Assembly: GCF_017901135.1 (NCBI RefSeq)
Contig: NZ_CP072801.1
Span: 3,872,501-3,936,500 of the forward strand
Reading direction: 5' to 3'
From: Thiothrix litoralis
Lineage (GTDB): Bacteria > Pseudomonadota > Gammaproteobacteria > Thiotrichales > Thiotrichaceae
Length of the DNA stretch: 64,000 nucleotides
The notes beneath the pieces are model-generated. The model saw only the letters and a program-made list of their open reading frames with translations. It had not been told where the DNA came from and ran no database searches. How positions within the stretch are numbered: position 1 is the stretch's first letter; every line of letters starts with the position of its first letter. Position numbers and translations under genes: made by a program. Below, piece by piece: positions 22,442-32,843 of this stretch.

Positions 22442-24124
22442 TTAACGATGGTGGGAGAACACCAAGCGGAAGCAGCTACCACCTGTCGCCAAGGCGACAT
22501 AATCGAGGGTCGCCCCATTAGTAAGGCATAGTTCGCGCGACATGAATAGTCCCAGACCTGTTCCCTGGGTGCTGGTGGTAAAAAACGGTTCAAACAGGCG
22601 CTGGCGTTGGGCTTCAGTCATGCCACGCCCATTGTCGATGATATTGAGCATGATGTCACGGGTATGTGTCGGGTTGCCGCCATGGATGTCGAGTTGTAAT
22701 TTACCGGGGGCTTCGTGGGCGTATTTGTAGGCGTTGCGGCACAGGTTCCAAATAATCTGGTGCAAGTGGGCGGGGTCGAACTCGATCACGGTGTCGGCGG
22801 GTTCGATAAACAGGTTGACCTGATCTTCACGCAGTTGGTTTTGTAAAATGAAGTCTTTACGGAATTCGTGCAGCCACAATTTGAGGGCAAGGCGTTCGCG
22901 GTTGGGGGTTTTTTTGCGCGATAGGTTGAGGACGCTTTCGATGGTCAAGTTCATGCGCCGCGCGTTGGACTGGATGATTTGCAGCAAGCGGATGTCAGCT
23001 TTGTCCAGATTCTGGGATTCGGTCATGAGTTGCGCGGCGTGGCTGATGGCACCGAGTGGGTTGCGGATTTCATGGGCAATGCTGGCAGTCAATTGCCCGA
23101 GGGAGGCGAGTTTGGCGCTTTGCAGCTTTTCACGCTGTTCAGTGGTGTCTTCCAGATTGATCATGGTGGCACGGCGCGACTGGTTGCCGAGTTGTGAGAA
23201 GCGTGCCCGCATTTCGGTGGTGTTCTGGTGGCGCACGTCGAAACTCGCAATGCGCGGACAAATGGTATGTAACCAGTGTTGCAGGTGGTGGTCGAGTTCG
23301 GGGGCAAATTGTTGCAGCGGCTTGCTGCGCCAGTTACCGGGTTGCCCGAGCATGTCCCACGCGGATTCGTTCATGTGGCGGATGGCGCCGGAACCTTCTA
23401 CCACGACGATGCCGGATTCGAGTTTGTCGAGGATGGACTGGTTAAGCTGCGACAGGTTGGCAAGGTCGACACCGCGCCGCTGGGCGAGGGTGGCGACGGC
23501 GCTGGCTTTGCGTATCCAGCGGTTGCTGGCAATGCTGATCAGCAGGATGAAAAGGGCAATCAGACCGCTGTGCATGACGCTGCTTTGATCCGCCACCTCT
23601 TGAGACTGAAACCAGACCTGTAGGGAAACCAATAACATGCCCGTGATGGTGGCCAGCATCAGTGAGACGTGACCGGGGTTGCCAAGGTGGGGTATGAGCA
23701 CGGGAATCAGTAATAAAATGCCGAACCCGGCTTCGATGCCCCGGCTGGAATAAAGCAACCCCAACAGCAGGGCAATATCCAGCAGTACAAACAGCACCGT
23801 TTGCACCGAGAGGTCAGGCCATTGGAAATAGGACGCCAAATTACTGACCACCGCCAGTACCAAATAAGCACCTGTCAACCAGACGAATAATGTGGGGTCA
23901 TAACTGCCGAGTTTGACGTTGCCGTCTGCCATGACCAGTGCAATCAGGAATGCACCCGCAAGGGTGAAACGGTACACATGGTACAGGCGTAGCAAATTCC
24001 ACGGGTCTTCGTGCAGGAAGACCGGGATCAGTTTTTCGTCAGATGTAGCTTGGCGTGTTCCAGACTGCAAAAGTGTTTCCCCCCCTGGGAAATCGCTTCG
24101 TGTTCCGGGACATGCAAGCCGCAC
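22442..24124 (-). CDS. pilS: sensor histidine kinase PilS
   Basis: Membrane sensor kinase for PilR. Six hydrophobic segments lie in the first 200 residues, then a PAS-like region (IVVEGSGAIRHMNESAWDMLG), the HisKA box LGQLTASIAHEIRNPLGAI with the phosphoacceptor histidine near 351, and the ATPase end (NLCRNAYKYA, DNGRGMTEAQRQRLFEPFFT, GTGLGLFMS). The start is uncertain: the ATG at 24124 adds about 30 non-conserved residues and overlaps the upstream small gene by 97 bases. A TTG at 24070, or a start nearer the conserved DPWNLLRLYHVYRF, is more likely. The pair pilS-pilR is transcribed together. Confidence 0.9.
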   Translation of the reverse strand: MRLACPGTRSDFPGGETLLQSGTRQATSDEKLIPVFLHEDPWNLLRLYHVYRFTLAGAFLIALVMADGNVKLGSYDPTLFVWLTGAYLVLAVVSNLASYFQWPDLSVQTVLFVLLDIALLLGLLYSSRGIEAGFGILLLIPVLIPHLGNPGHVSLMLATITGMLLVSLQVWFQSQEVADQSSVMHSGLIALFILLISIASNRWIRKASAVATLAQRRGVDLANLSQLNQSILDKLESGIVVVEGSGAIRHMNESAWDMLGQPGNWRSKPLQQFAPELDHHLQHWLHTICPRIASFDVRHQNTTEMRARFSQLGNQSRRATMINLEDTTEQREKLQSAKLASLGQLTASIAHEIRNPLGAISHAAQLMTESQNLDKADIRLLQIIQSNARRMNLTIESVLNLSRKKTPNRERLALKLWLHEFRKDFILQNQLREDQVNLFIEPADTVIEFDPAHLHQIIWNLCRNAYKYAHEAPGKLQLDIHGGNPTHTRDIMLNIIDNGRGMTEAQRQRLFEPFFTTSTQGTGLGLFMSRELCLTNGATLDYVALATGGSCFRLVFSHHR

Positions 24125-24270
24125 TGCAAGCAGCGCACCATGCGGGTGTTATTAGTCATTTTCCCGGTCGTTTTTTTGTGTTGTCCGCCCAGACTTTGCC
24201 TGCGCTGCCAAGATTTTAACAGAAGAAACCCAACTACGAGCAAAACAAGGATAAAAATAATACGGGACAT
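24028..24270 (-). CDS. PP0621-like small membrane zinc-ribbon protein
   Basis: An 80-residue protein with one N-terminal membrane helix (IIFILVLLVVGFLLL), a basic linker, and a CLQCGLHVPEHEAI...HFCSLEHAKLH segment that could bind zinc through CxxC and C/H residues. Genes of this kind are commonly found just upstream of pilS in gammaproteobacteria. The function is unknown. It is the first gene of the pil regulatory operon here and is divergent from nadE. Confidence 0.8.
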   Translation of the reverse strand: MSRIIFILVLLVVGFLLLKSWQRRQSLGGQHKKTTGKMTNNTRMVRCLQCGLHVPEHEAISQGGKHFCSLEHAKLHLTKN

Positions 24271-24331
24271 GATGTGTTACAGCCTTTTCAGGTATAGTCT
24301 TCAGATTGTTACCTTACCGCTTTATGACACT

Positions 24332-26319
<1,988 letters not shown>

Positions 26320-26345
26320 ATAACCTGCCACGTCGGCTGCAACGC

Positions 26346-27902
26346 GTGAGCGGGACGCAAGCCGAGTGTGTGCAACGGGTGCAAAGCCTGTTGCCTGCGG
26401 ATGGCAAGGTATTCTGGGTAACAGGAGCTGCGAAAAAAGCGCATACCTTGTTGGGTCAGGAATGCACTGCCCTAGTATTTGATGCCCACAGCGGCTTTGA
26501 TGTGAATGCGTTTGCAGCAGTGAGTGGTACGTTGTGTGGGGGCGGAACCTTATTTTTGCTGACCCCTCCATTGGATGACTGGGCGACCTTTCCTGACCCG
26601 GATTACCGACGGTTTTTGCCGTACCCGCATCAGCCTGAGGCGGTGGACGGGCGGTTTTTGCGGCGTTTGGTGGGGATGTTGGAAGAGCGGGAGGGCGTAT
26701 GCAATACGCCCCTACCAACGACCGTAGGGGCGTATTGCATACGCCCTCTTCATGACCAAATCAATGCCATCCAGAGCATTTTGCAAGTCCCTCTGCCAGT
26801 GGTGCTAACCGCTGACCGGGGGCGTGGTAAGTCGGCGGCACTCGGCATGGCTGCCAGCCAGTTGTTTGCTGCGGGCAAACGAGTGTTATTGACGGCGCCT
26901 TCCCGAGCGACGGTTGAGGCTGTTTTCAAACATGCCGAAAACCCGCCGCTATTCTTTGCGCCGGATGATCTGCTGCAAACCTTGCCGCAAGGCGATGTGT
27001 TGCTGGTGGATGAGGCGGCTGCTATTCCCGTCCCGTTGTTGTTGAAGATGTTGGAACATTATCCGCGTTGTGTATTTTCAACGACATTGCATGGCTATGA
27101 GGGCAGTGGGCGCGGGTTTGCGTTGCGTTTCCAGAAAGCGCTGGAGGTGCGTGCGCCCGGTTGGCAAGCCGTGCGTTTACAGCAGCCGATTCGTTGGGCT
27201 GAGAATGATCCGTTGGAACATTTCATCAATCAGGCGTTGTTGTTGGATGTTGGGGGCGAGGAGGTCGTAGGGGCGTATTGCATACGCCCTCGTTACCGCC
27301 TATTAGACCGGGATGAACTTGCCGCCAATGAGCCGTTGTTGCGGCAACTCTTCGGCTTGCTGGTGACGGCGCATTACCAGACACGGCCGTCTGATTTGCG
27401 GCAGATGCTGGATGCGCCGGATATTTCCATTCATGTGCTGGAGCAGGGTGAAACGATTCTCGCGGTGGCGCTGCTGTCCCGCGAAGGCGGGTTGGATGCG
27501 GCGCTGACGGCTGCCATTCATGCCGGAACACGCCGCCCGCACGGGCATCCGATTCCGCAGACCTTGACCTTCCATGCTGGGATGGCGGGCGCGGCAGAAC
27601 TGGTGTGCGAACGGGTAATGCGCATTGCTGTCCAGCCCTCGCTGCAAGGGCAAGGGCTGGGAAAACAATTACTGGAAAAGCTGGTGAGCCATGCTGGGGA
27701 TAGCTGTGCAGACTACATCGGTGTCAGCTACGCGATGACCCCGGAACTGCTACGCTTTTGGGAACGTGCCGGATTCGTGCTGGCACGGGTTGGGCACCGC
27801 AAGGATACCGCCAGCGGTAGCCGTTCCGCCGTGCAAATCCGGGGGTTGACGGCGGCAGGGCAGCGTTTGTGCCGGTTATGCCAACCACCACAGCAGCACT
27901 AA
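26346..27902 (+). CDS. tmcA: tRNA(Met) cytidine acetyltransferase TmcA, short form
   Basis: TmcA makes N4-acetylcytidine at the wobble base of elongator tRNA-Met. The 518 residues include an N-terminal domain ([19 protein letters not shown]), a RecD-like ATPase with P-loop [13 protein letters not shown] near 155-167 and Walker [15 protein letters not shown], and a GNAT domain ([12 protein letters not shown]). Compared from memory with the 671-residue E. coli protein, it stops soon after the GNAT domain and lacks about 130 C-terminal residues thought to bind tRNA. Residues about 116-135 and 308-316 are encoded by palindromic repeats. The start is GTG 26346. The last 27 bases overlap the convergent uppP. 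Confidence 0.85.
   Translation: MSGTQAECVQRVQSLLPADGKVFWVTGAAKKAHTLLGQECTALVFDAHSGFDVNAFAAVSGTLCGGGTLFLLTPPLDDWATFPDPDYRRFLPYPHQPEAVDGRFLRRLVGMLEEREGVCNTPLPTTVGAYCIRPLHDQINAIQSILQVPLPVVLTADRGRGKSAALGMAASQLFAAGKRVLLTAPSRATVEAVFKHAENPPLFFAPDDLLQTLPQGDVLLVDEAAAIPVPLLLKMLEHYPRCVFSTTLHGYEGSGRGFALRFQKALEVRAPGWQAVRLQQPIRWAENDPLEHFINQALLLDVGGEEVVGAYCIRPRYRLLDRDELAANEPLLRQLFGLLVTAHYQTRPSDLRQMLDAPDISIHVLEQGETILAVALLSREGGLDAALTAAIHAGTRRPHGHPIPQTLTFHAGMAGAAELVCERVMRIAVQPSLQGQGLGKQLLEKLVSHAGDSCADYIGVSYAMTPELLRFWERAGFVLARVGHRKDTASGSRSAVQIRGLTAAGQRLCRLCQPPQQH
26691..26748. repeat. 25-bp palindromic repeat, copies 2 and 3 as an inverted pair (in tmcA)
   Basis: An inverted copy (26691-26715) and a direct copy (26724-26748) of the nadE repeat are separated by 8 bases, making a potential 25-bp stem. 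They are read through in frame as [20 protein letters not shown]. Confidence 0.92.
27268..27292. repeat. 25-bp palindromic repeat, copy 4 (in tmcA)
   Basis: Exact copy of the 25-mer seen at 25083 and 26724, in the same orientation. It is translated as VGAYCIRP within the tmcA frame between the ATPase and GNAT domains. Confidence 0.92.
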
Positions 27903-28646
27903 TCCGAACAGGATGCGGTAAATGCCAAACGCCCGGAAGGTGAAACGCTCCAGAAAATGGATAAACAGTTTCATGGTGAGATATGCCACCAAAAACGCTA
28001 CCACAAAGCCGATGATCAGTGGCATAAAGCTGGTGCTGGCGAATTCGTCGTAATGTTTCAGCAAGGAATACGCAGAGCTTGCACCTAACACGGGGAGCGC
28101 TAACAGAAACGAAAATTCTGTACTGGACTTGCGATCCAAGCCCGCCAACATGCCACCGATAATGGTTGCCCCTGCGCGGCTTGTACCCGGCACGAGGGCG
28201 AACAGTTGTGCAAAGCCTACCCATGCCGCTTGTTGGTAGCTTAGGTCTTCCATCTGCTTTACCCGGTGAGATTCTTCACGGTAAAAATGCTCGACCACTA
28301 GAAAAATAATGCCGCCGACGATAAACATCCAAGCCACGACTTGCACACTGAACAGGCTTTCAATCAGGTCACTGAACAAGAAGCCGATGGCAGCAATGGG
28401 GAGGAATGCGATGCAGACCTTTACCCATAAATTCAGGTGGCGCGGGTGAAATTTGTCGGTGTAGTTGGCAATGACCGCGAAAATGGCGGCAAATTGAATG
28501 ATGATTTCAAACGCGGTGTTTTGGGCATTGCGATCCATGCCCAGCCAGTCGGCCACGACAATCATGTGACCGGTGGAGGAAACAGGCAGAAATTCCGTTA
28601 TCCCCTCAACAATGCCTAGGATAATGGCGTGTAAAATATCCATCAA
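27876..28646 (-). CDS. uppP: undecaprenyl-diphosphatase UppP (BacA)
   Basis: Integral membrane phosphatase that recycles the C55 lipid carrier of cell-wall synthesis. The protein has 256 residues with about eight membrane segments. Catalytic motif [16 protein letters not shown] at residues 15-30, and the second motif [15 protein letters not shown], where the common PGTSRSG has Ser replaced by Ala. Its 3' end overlaps tmcA by 27 bases in the convergent orientation, and it starts 14 bases after the stop of the upstream methyltransferase gene. Confidence 0.95.
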   Translation of the reverse strand: MMDILHAIILGIVEGITEFLPVSSTGHMIVVADWLGMDRNAQNTAFEIIIQFAAIFAVIANYTDKFHPRHLNLWVKVCIAFLPIAAIGFLFSDLIESLFSVQVVAWMFIVGGIIFLVVEHFYREESHRVKQMEDLSYQQAAWVGFAQLFALVPGTSRAGATIIGGMLAGLDRKSSTEFSFLLALPVLGASSAYSLLKHYDEFASTSFMPLIIGFVVAFLVAYLTMKLFIHFLERFTFRAFGIYRILFGLVLLWWLA

Positions 28647-28660
28647 GAGAATCCTTTTGG

Positions 28661-29779
28661 TTATAAGTGTTGTTGTTGGCTGGCAAACCTGAAGCCCTGT
28701 AGCTCAGCGGCAACGCTTTTACTAAAGGCGATTACTTTGAAACGCTCCCCCATTTCGGCTGGAAGGCTGAGGGTGCGTATCTGCTGGGCGAGTTTATATT
28801 GATCAGCAGGATTTGTCTGTAAGGCGTCGATGAACAATGTTTCGAGTGCATTACTCGCAAGAAAAGCAGCTTGCGTGGTGTAACCGCCGAGCGTGAAGCC
28901 CACATCCAGCCCAGCATGGGCAACCGCCGTAAAATCCACGCTCGCGGTAATATCTTGCAGGCCGGGGTAAATCAGCGGATTGTCATGCACGCGGTGCTGG
29001 TAGTGGCAAATCAGTGTGCCTTGTGTGCGGTCGGGGCGATAATAATCCGCCTGTTCGTAACCATAGTCGATCAGTAGCAAAACGCCCGCTGCTAGCGAAT
29101 CTGCCATGCTTCGCATCCAACCGGGAAGATTGGGGTTGAATTCGGAGGTGTAATGACCTTCTACGGGGACTAAATCAAAACCATCCCCTTGTATTTCCAC
29201 CTGCCGAATCACCCTGTCTCCATCGACCAAGGTGAATAATTCCACCGGCATGGCATCCAGCACTTCATTGCCGACGATCACGCCGCGCAGGGGTGTTTCT
29301 GGCAAACGCTCCAACCATTCCACTCGTGCCAGTAAATGCGGTACATGCCGTTGCAAAGTCTGGCGTTGGCGGTCGCGCAGTTCCGGGCTGAGATCAAGTA
29401 TTAGGTAACGTTCGGGCAGACAATGGAGGGCTTCTAACCGTGCCAGCATATCGGCCGCCATGATGCCGCTGCCTGCGCCCAGTTCCAGCACGTCGCCGCC
29501 GCCGAGTTCCGTCAGTACTTGCGCACACTGGTTGGCGAGGCATTGCGAAAACAGCGGGGAAATTTCGGGGGCGGTAATAAAGTCGCCATCCTTGCCGATT
29601 TTGCGCGAACCCGCGACGTAATAGCCTAAGCCCGGTTCGTACAAGGCCATGCGCATAAATTCCCGGAAGGGGATGCTGCCGCCATTGGCGATTATTGCAA
29701 TACGAATGCGTTCGGCGAGCTGGGCGCTATGTGCCAAAGCCTCAGCAGAAGGTGTGGGTAATGTGTCAGTAAAGCGCAT
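28661..29779 (-). CDS. SAM-dependent methyltransferase, MidA/NDUFAF7 family
   Basis: A 372-residue protein of PF02636. Family motifs: [38 protein letters not shown] and the SAM-binding [16 protein letters not shown]. The mitochondrial homologue methylates an arginine of a complex I subunit. The bacterial role is less clear, although complex I maturation is a reasonable guess. It is probably cotranscribed with uppP. The start is only 47 bases from the divergent SDR gene, so the promoters of both lie in a short AT-rich gap. Confidence 0.88.
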   Translation of the reverse strand: MRFTDTLPTPSAEALAHSAQLAERIRIAIIANGGSIPFREFMRMALYEPGLGYYVAGSRKIGKDGDFITAPEISPLFSQCLANQCAQVLTELGGGDVLELGAGSGIMAADMLARLEALHCLPERYLILDLSPELRDRQRQTLQRHVPHLLARVEWLERLPETPLRGVIVGNEVLDAMPVELFTLVDGDRVIRQVEIQGDGFDLVPVEGHYTSEFNPNLPGWMRSMADSLAAGVLLLIDYGYEQADYYRPDRTQGTLICHYQHRVHDNPLIYPGLQDITASVDFTAVAHAGLDVGFTLGGYTTQAAFLASNALETLFIDALQTNPADQYKLAQQIRTLSLPAEMGERFKVIAFSKSVAAELQGFRFASQQQHL

Positions 29780-29826
29780 GTCGGGTTATGATAATGAAAA
29801 ATATAAAGCTTAACAGAAGGTATGGC

Positions 29827-30570
29827 ATGGCGACATTGGAAGGTAAGGTAGCATTGATCACAGGTGCTGCCCGGCGCATTGGCGCAGAAACAGCTCGCAC
29901 GTTACACGCAGCAGGTGCAACGGTGGTAATCCACTACCGCAATTCCTCTCAGGATGCTGAACACTTACAGGCAGTATTGAACCAGCAGCGTGAGGATTCC
30001 TGTTTTCTGGTAAAGGGTGATTTGCTGGACATGGCGACGATTCCGGCACTGATTGCCGACACGGTGGCGCAAGCGGGCAGGCTGGATATTCTGGTAAACA
30101 ATGCCTCATCCTTTTACCCCACACCCTTGGCAACTGTGACCGAACAGCAATTCGACGACTTGATCGGCACCAACCTGAAAGCACCGCTATTCATGGCGCA
30201 AGCCGCCGCACCGCATTTGCAGGCCAATCACGGTTGCATCATCAATATGGTCGATATTCACGGCTTACGCCCCTTGCAAGGTTATGCGGCCTATTGCGTG
30301 GCAAAAGCCGGATTGCTGATGCTGACCCAAGTGTTGGCACGGGATTTGGGGCCCGCCGTGCGCGTCAATGGCGTAGCACCTGGCGCGATTCTCTGGCCTG
30401 AAATGGTGGAAAACCACGCGATGCACGCCGAAATACTCGCCAAAACTGCCCTGCAACGTGAGGGCAACCCCACCGATATTGCCAAAACCATCCTGTTTTT
30501 GGTGCGTGACGCCGATTACATTACCGGGCAAGTTATCCCGGTAGATGGCGGGCGGCTGCTAAACCATTGA
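29827..30570 (+). CDS. short-chain dehydrogenase, pteridine reductase type
   Basis: A 247-residue SDR enzyme. Cofactor motif ITGAARRIGAE at 11-21; the RR in this loop is typical of NADPH-dependent pteridine reductases (FolM/PTR1). NNASS follows near 90, the catalytic YxxxK is YCVAK near 156-160, and the C-terminus YITGQVIPVDGGRLL is also typical. I start at ATG 29827, preceded by AGAAGG, rather than the open-frame start at 29788. The likely role is reduction of dihydrofolate or dihydromonapterin. It is convergent with rfaH, with only 3 bases between stops. Confidence 0.85.
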   Translation: MATLEGKVALITGAARRIGAETARTLHAAGATVVIHYRNSSQDAEHLQAVLNQQREDSCFLVKGDLLDMATIPALIADTVAQAGRLDILVNNASSFYPTPLATVTEQQFDDLIGTNLKAPLFMAQAAAPHLQANHGCIINMVDIHGLRPLQGYAAYCVAKAGLLMLTQVLARDLGPAVRVNGVAPGAILWPEMVENHAMHAEILAKTALQREGNPTDIAKTILFLVRDADYITGQVIPVDGGRLLNH

Positions 30571-30573
30571 AAC

Positions 30574-31101
30574 TTACGCGGCGTACAGTTGTGCCGGGGA
30601 AAGGGCTAGCTTGGTCTGTTTGTGGAGTATTTCCAGCAAGACAATGACCCGTTCCTGCCCGTCATATTTCTGGAAAATGGCGTCCAGACCCCGGAATGGC
30701 CCATCGGTAATCACCACTTTGTCGCCGGTGTGGAAGCTGTCGAGGTCAATGGCGCGTTCGCCCAGCATGGCTTCCTGCTCTTGCAGCGCCCTGATCAGCG
30801 CTTCGGGAACGCGGGCAGGCTCTGTGCCAAAGCGCACAAAACTGCTGATGCCGGTGGTGGAGCGGATCGGTGCCCAGTTGTCATTCACGCCATCATCGAG
30901 GTGGATAAACATATAGCGAGGGAACAGCGATTCGATTTTGGTGATGATTTTGCCGCGATGTGTGCGCAAGCGTTTGGCGAGGGGACGGTAGACGTCGTAG
31001 CCTTGGTTGCGGAGTTGAAATTCTGCGACTTCATCCTTGTGTGGTTTGCTGGTCAGCAAGAACCAATTCCTGTCGGTTTCGACATTCATTTCGACACTCA
31101 T
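30574..31101 (-). CDS. rfaH: transcription elongation factor RfaH (NusG paralogue)
   Basis: A 175-residue NusG-like factor with an NGN domain (NWFLLTSKPHKDEVAEFQL, PRYMFIHLDDG, TTGISSFVRFG) and a C-terminal KOW segment (GDKVVITDGPFRGLDAIFQ). The SFVRFG and IHKQTK-like features are those of RfaH rather than NusG. RfaH is recruited at ops sequences to polysaccharide, LPS or pilus operons and suppresses termination. I found no convincing ops element upstream of an operon in this window. Confidence 0.85.
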   Translation of the reverse strand: MSVEMNVETDRNWFLLTSKPHKDEVAEFQLRNQGYDVYRPLAKRLRTHRGKIITKIESLFPRYMFIHLDDGVNDNWAPIRSTTGISSFVRFGTEPARVPEALIRALQEQEAMLGERAIDLDSFHTGDKVVITDGPFRGLDAIFQKYDGQERVIVLLEILHKQTKLALSPAQLYAA

Positions 31102-31203
31102 AATGTAATACCTTTAGTAAGCCCAACTAAAATTGCTGCTGACGCTCCACTTACCAAATCCCCAAACCTAGAAAGTATCTACATGTCACACAGCGTTACA
31201 ATA

Positions 31204-31288
31204 TTCTGAGTCTATTCGATATACTCAGAAGTTCAACCCTTATGAATATAGAATATTTTTATCAAAAATTCATAATTATTAATGAATT
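31204..31288. promoter_or_regulatory. two dyads in the rfaH / ABC transporter gap
   Basis: The AT-rich gap 31102-31311 contains a 27-bp dyad with 8-bp arms TTCTGAGT / ACTCAGAA (31204-31230) and a second dyad AATTCAT / ATGAATT (31267-31288) just upstream of the transporter operon. Either could be an operator. No gene is seen in the gap. Confidence 0.4.
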
Positions 31289-31311
31289 CTGAACCGACAA
31301 GGGCAAGTTAC

Positions 31312-32070
31312 ATGATAAATCATCAAGATAGGCTCATTAATGCAACAGGATTGTCACGCTACTATAGCGAGCATTGCGCGGTAAATAATGTAGATGTTTT
31401 TTTGCACAAAGGCGAAGTATTGGGCTTGTTGGGACCAAATGGTGCGGGAAAGTCCACCACCATGCAGATGTTGACAGGAAATTTATCCCCCAGCGCGGGT
31501 GAAATTCAGATAAACGGCATTGACCTGCTGGATGAGCCACGCAAAGCCAAGCAGCAAATTGGCTATTTACCGGAACAACCGCCGGTTTACCGCGATCTGA
31601 CGGTAGCGGAATACCTGCATTACTGCGCCCGCTTGCGTAATGTGCCAGCAGCGCAGCGCAAAGAGGCGCTGGAGCGTGCCAGCGAGCGCTGTGGTTTGCA
31701 GGATGTCAGCAAACGCCTGATCGGCAATCTTTCCAAAGGCTATCGCCAGCGGGTCGGGATTGCGCAAGCCATTTTGCACAACCCGGCAGTCGTCATTCTC
31801 GACGAACCCACCGTTGGCCTTGACCCGATCCAGATTCGTGAAATCCGCCGCCTGATCCGCGAATTGGGCAAGGAGCATGGCATTATCCTCTCCACCCATA
31901 TCTTGCCGGAAGTGCAGGCCGTGTGTGATCGGGTGCAAATCCTCAACCGGGGCAAAACCGTATTCAACGATACGCTGGAAGGCGTGGAATCGCTGGAAAA
32001 AGTGTTTTTCGACCTGATTTTCCGCGAAGCTGACGCTGATGAAGCGCCAGTCAAGGAGGTGACAGCATGA
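31312..32070 (+). CDS. ABC transporter ATP-binding protein, GldA-like
   Basis: ATPase of an ABC-2 type exporter, about 252 residues. Walker A LGPNGAGKST, signature LSKGYRQRVGIAQA and Walker B VVILDEPTVGLDP are all intact. I prefer ATG 31312, 8 bases after AAGGG, over the ATG at 31282, which falls inside a dyad. With the permease, a GldG-like protein and a DUF4340 protein it forms the set found in many non-gliding bacteria as a GldAFG-like system of unknown substrate. It overlaps the permease gene by ATGA. Confidence 0.9.
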   Translation: MINHQDRLINATGLSRYYSEHCAVNNVDVFLHKGEVLGLLGPNGAGKSTTMQMLTGNLSPSAGEIQINGIDLLDEPRKAKQQIGYLPEQPPVYRDLTVAEYLHYCARLRNVPAAQRKEALERASERCGLQDVSKRLIGNLSKGYRQRVGIAQAILHNPAVVILDEPTVGLDPIQIREIRRLIRELGKEHGIILSTHILPEVQAVCDRVQILNRGKTVFNDTLEGVESLEKVFFDLIFREADADEAPVKEVTA

Positions 32071-32828
32071 ATGCAATTTGGGCGATTGCCAGTACCGAGT
32101 TCCGCCGCATGTTCTTGTCGCCGCTGGCGTGGAGCATTCTGGCGGTGGTGCAATTCATCCTCGCGTGGATGTTCCTGTTGGGTTTGAATGAATACACCGT
32201 GCAAATACAAGCCACTGCGGTTGGGCAAGAGGACATTGCGGGAATTAGCGAGGCGTTGATTCCTTTCCTGTTTTCCACCGCCGCTTCCATTATGTTGGTG
32301 GTGATGCCGCTGATTACCATGCGCCTGTTTGCCGAAGAGCGCATGAACCAGACTTTGACCTTGCTGACTTCTTCGCCGCTTTCCAATACCCAGATTGTGC
32401 TGGGGAAATATTTTAGCGTGTTGGGGTTTGTGTTGTTGTTCGTCGCTTTGCTGGCGTTGATGCCGATGTCATTGAGTTTGTCGACCCAGCTTGATTGGGG
32501 GCAACTGGCAGCGGCGGCCTTGGGGCTGACTTTGTTGTTGGCGGCGTTTGCAGCGGCAGGTTTGTTTCTGTCGTCATTGGCGCGGCAGCCAGTGATTGCG
32601 GCAGTCACGACCTTTGGTTTCTTGCTGTTGCTGGAAGTGTTTTATCAGTCAGGGCATTCACAAGGGGCGTCGAGTGAGTTGTTTATCTATTTGTCAGCCT
32701 TTGGGCATTTCCTGTCGTTTGTGGGCGGCATGTTTGATAGCAGTGATCTGGTTTACTACTTGCTGTTTATTGGCGGGTTTTTGATCCTGACTATTCGTAG
32801 GCTCGACAATGATCGGTTACAGGGGTAA
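32067..32828 (+). CDS. ABC-2 type permease, GldF-like
   Basis: Membrane subunit of 253 residues with six hydrophobic segments: SPLAWSILAVVQFILAWMFLL, an SIMLVVMPLITMRLFAEE segment, GFVLLFVALLALMPMSLSL and others. RLFAEERMNQTLTLLTSSPLS is the conserved ABC-2 cytoplasmic loop. The start overlaps the ATPase stop by four bases. In intact operons of this type the GldG-like gene follows at once; here a tnpB element of about 1.3 kb lies between. Confidence 0.88.
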   Translation: MNAIWAIASTEFRRMFLSPLAWSILAVVQFILAWMFLLGLNEYTVQIQATAVGQEDIAGISEALIPFLFSTAASIMLVVMPLITMRLFAEERMNQTLTLLTSSPLSNTQIVLGKYFSVLGFVLLFVALLALMPMSLSLSTQLDWGQLAAAALGLTLLLAAFAAAGLFLSSLARQPVIAAVTTFGFLLLLEVFYQSGHSQGASSELFIYLSAFGHFLSFVGGMFDSSDLVYYLLFIGGFLILTIRRLDNDRLQG

Positions 32829-32843
32829 GCACGCTTGACTACT

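Noticed and set aside
24011-24331. N-terminal extension of NadE to 24011
   Set aside because: It covers the divergent PP0621-like gene and has no family similarity; the nitrilase domain begins at the GTG at 24332.
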